Source: Roseobacter insulae (GTDB lineage: Bacteria; Pseudomonadota; Alphaproteobacteria; Rhodobacterales; Rhodobacteraceae). From it: a DNA stretch of 64,000 nucleotides. Where the stretch lies: the NCBI RefSeq assembly GCF_019375555.1, contig NZ_JAHXDN010000005.1, positions 372,001 through 436,000 on the forward strand, read 5' to 3'. The position numbers and the translations under genes were made by a program. Shown piece by piece: positions 63,321-64,000 of the stretch; within the stretch, counting starts at the first letter, position 1; the number at the start of each line of letters is the position of its first letter. Below the pieces are notes generated by a model. It saw only the letters and a list, made by a program, of their open reading frames with translations, had not been told where the DNA came from and did no database searches.

Positions 63321-64000
63321 CTATTCTTCAAAAAACCTTTGACCTACGGCGCTGTCGCGAAACTCATCTGCTTGGTCCAATAGCCATTCCCGGAACACAC
63401 GAACGCGTGCACGATTGGCGTAAGTTTCCGGGCAGACGAGAAAATAGCTCTTGTTTTTCAATGCCGTGTCAAAGGGGGCGACCAGCATATTGCGTTCCAG
63501 AAAACGCGCGGCGGCTAAAAGGCTGACCAGGGCCACACCATGACCATCGCTTGCCGTCAGCAAGCAGATGTGTTCCTCGGAATAGGTGACATAGGGCTCG
63601 ACATCACCAGTCTGCAAGCCAGCCGCGTCCATCCAGCGCTCCCAACTCGGATCCGCATCGGAAAACCCGCTCCATTGATATTCGATCAGACGAGACTTCA
63701 GAAGATCTTCGGGGGAACTCAGTGACTTCGCCTTTTCCACGCTGCAGACAGGGGCCACCCAGTCATTCAAGACCCAAGCCACATTGCTGTCAGGATAATC
63801 GCCATAGCCATACCGAATGGCCACATCCACATCGCTGGATTTGAAACCCACCAGCTGATCGCTAGACAGAACCCTTACCGAAATCTCCGGGTATTTCTCG
63901 TAAAAGCCTCGCAGCCGCGGGCTCAGCCAATTGGCGGCAAAAGACCCGGTTGTTGAGATCGTCAATGTGCCCGCAAGGTCGTCTTCCTCCAGCGCGAGAG
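63321..64000 (-). CDS. LysR family transcriptional regulator, C-terminal part (cut by window edge)
   Basis: 226 residues visible, lacking the N-terminal winged helix beyond the window. Seen: the start of the effector domain at GTLTISTTGSFAANWLSPRL, FKSSDVDVAIRYGYGDYPDS and HGVALVSLLAAARFLERNM, similar to GcvA-type regulators. It lies directly upstream of DUF1989 in the same direction and probably controls the amide cluster. Confidence 0.9.
   Translation of the reverse strand, partial: LALEEDDLAGTLTISTTGSFAANWLSPRLRGFYEKYPEISVRVLSSDQLVGFKSSDVDVAIRYGYGDYPDSNVAWVLNDWVAPVCSVEKAKSLSSPEDLLKSRLIEYQWSGFSDADPSWERWMDAAGLQTGDVEPYVTYSEEHICLLTASDGHGVALVSLLAAARFLERNMLVAPFDTALKNKSYFLVCPETYANRARVRVFREWLLDQADEFRDSAVGQRFFEE

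Overview
The window comes from an alphaproteobacterium of the Roseobacter group (Rhodobacterales, Roseobacteraceae); I cannot fix the genus. The evidence is a high-GC chromosome, an aapJQMP amino-acid ABC operon, TRAP transporters, an ATP12-family F1 chaperone, the block rpmH-rnpA-yidD-ttcA-yidC-MOSC-engB-argB, and the wording of the ribosomal proteins. No rRNA, tRNA, CRISPR array or intact insertion sequence was recognised.

Layout. 1-3001 (minus): TVP38-type membrane protein, MerA-like flavoprotein and a histidine kinase cut by the window edge. 3311-13531 (mostly plus): ribosome, RNase P and membrane-insertion block, an EAL protein, engB, argB, then a desaturase-like/Fe-S protein pair and sixA. 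13553-18005 (minus): aapJQMP. 18196-23716 (minus): a tightly overlapping housekeeping operon of HtrA-like protease, rarA, crcB, rluC, HAD phosphatase and ATP12. 23853-30140 (minus): distal spc and alpha ribosomal genes (rplO, secY, adk, rpsM, rpsK, rpoA, rplQ), interrupted by an unknown gene in the opposite orientation between adk and rpsM. 30264-53054: about 23 kb of sugar-acid catabolism genes. 53112-57399 (minus): proximal spc genes from rpmC to rpmD. 58113-64000 (minus): azoR and a LysR-linked amide/amidohydrolase cluster.

The main observation is that the normally continuous spc/alpha operon is split in three places. It starts at rpmC with no rplP ahead of it. A 23-kb catabolic island lies between rpmD and rplO. 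An antisense gene lies between adk and rpsM. The breaks carry transcription signals that could compensate: a strong intrinsic terminator just after rpmD, and candidate promoters before rpmC and rplO that share a 17-nt spacer and the -10 hexamer TATACG, plus a weaker candidate before rpsM.

The island holds a TRAP transporter with an FMN-dependent alpha-hydroxyacid dehydrogenase, a 13-gene minus-strand operon (SMP-30 lactonase, ribose-type ABC importer, two SDRs, VOC protein, D-2-hydroxyacid dehydrogenase, RraA-like protein, KDGal kinase, KDPGal aldolase, DHAP-dioxygenase-like cupin of the dihydroxyacetophenone type, methylglyoxal synthase), a second ribose-type ABC importer with a mutarotase-like protein and a uronate-dehydrogenase-like protein, and two FadR-type GntR regulators. 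Copies of a 16-bp palindrome, ATCTGATATATCAGAT, lie in all three main control regions, so the island looks like one regulon. The likely role is oxidation of an aldose or uronate to a 2-keto-3-deoxy acid, phosphorylation and cleavage to pyruvate and glyceraldehyde 3-phosphate, with a possible methylglyoxal/lactate branch. The substrate is unknown, and no dehydratase is visible.
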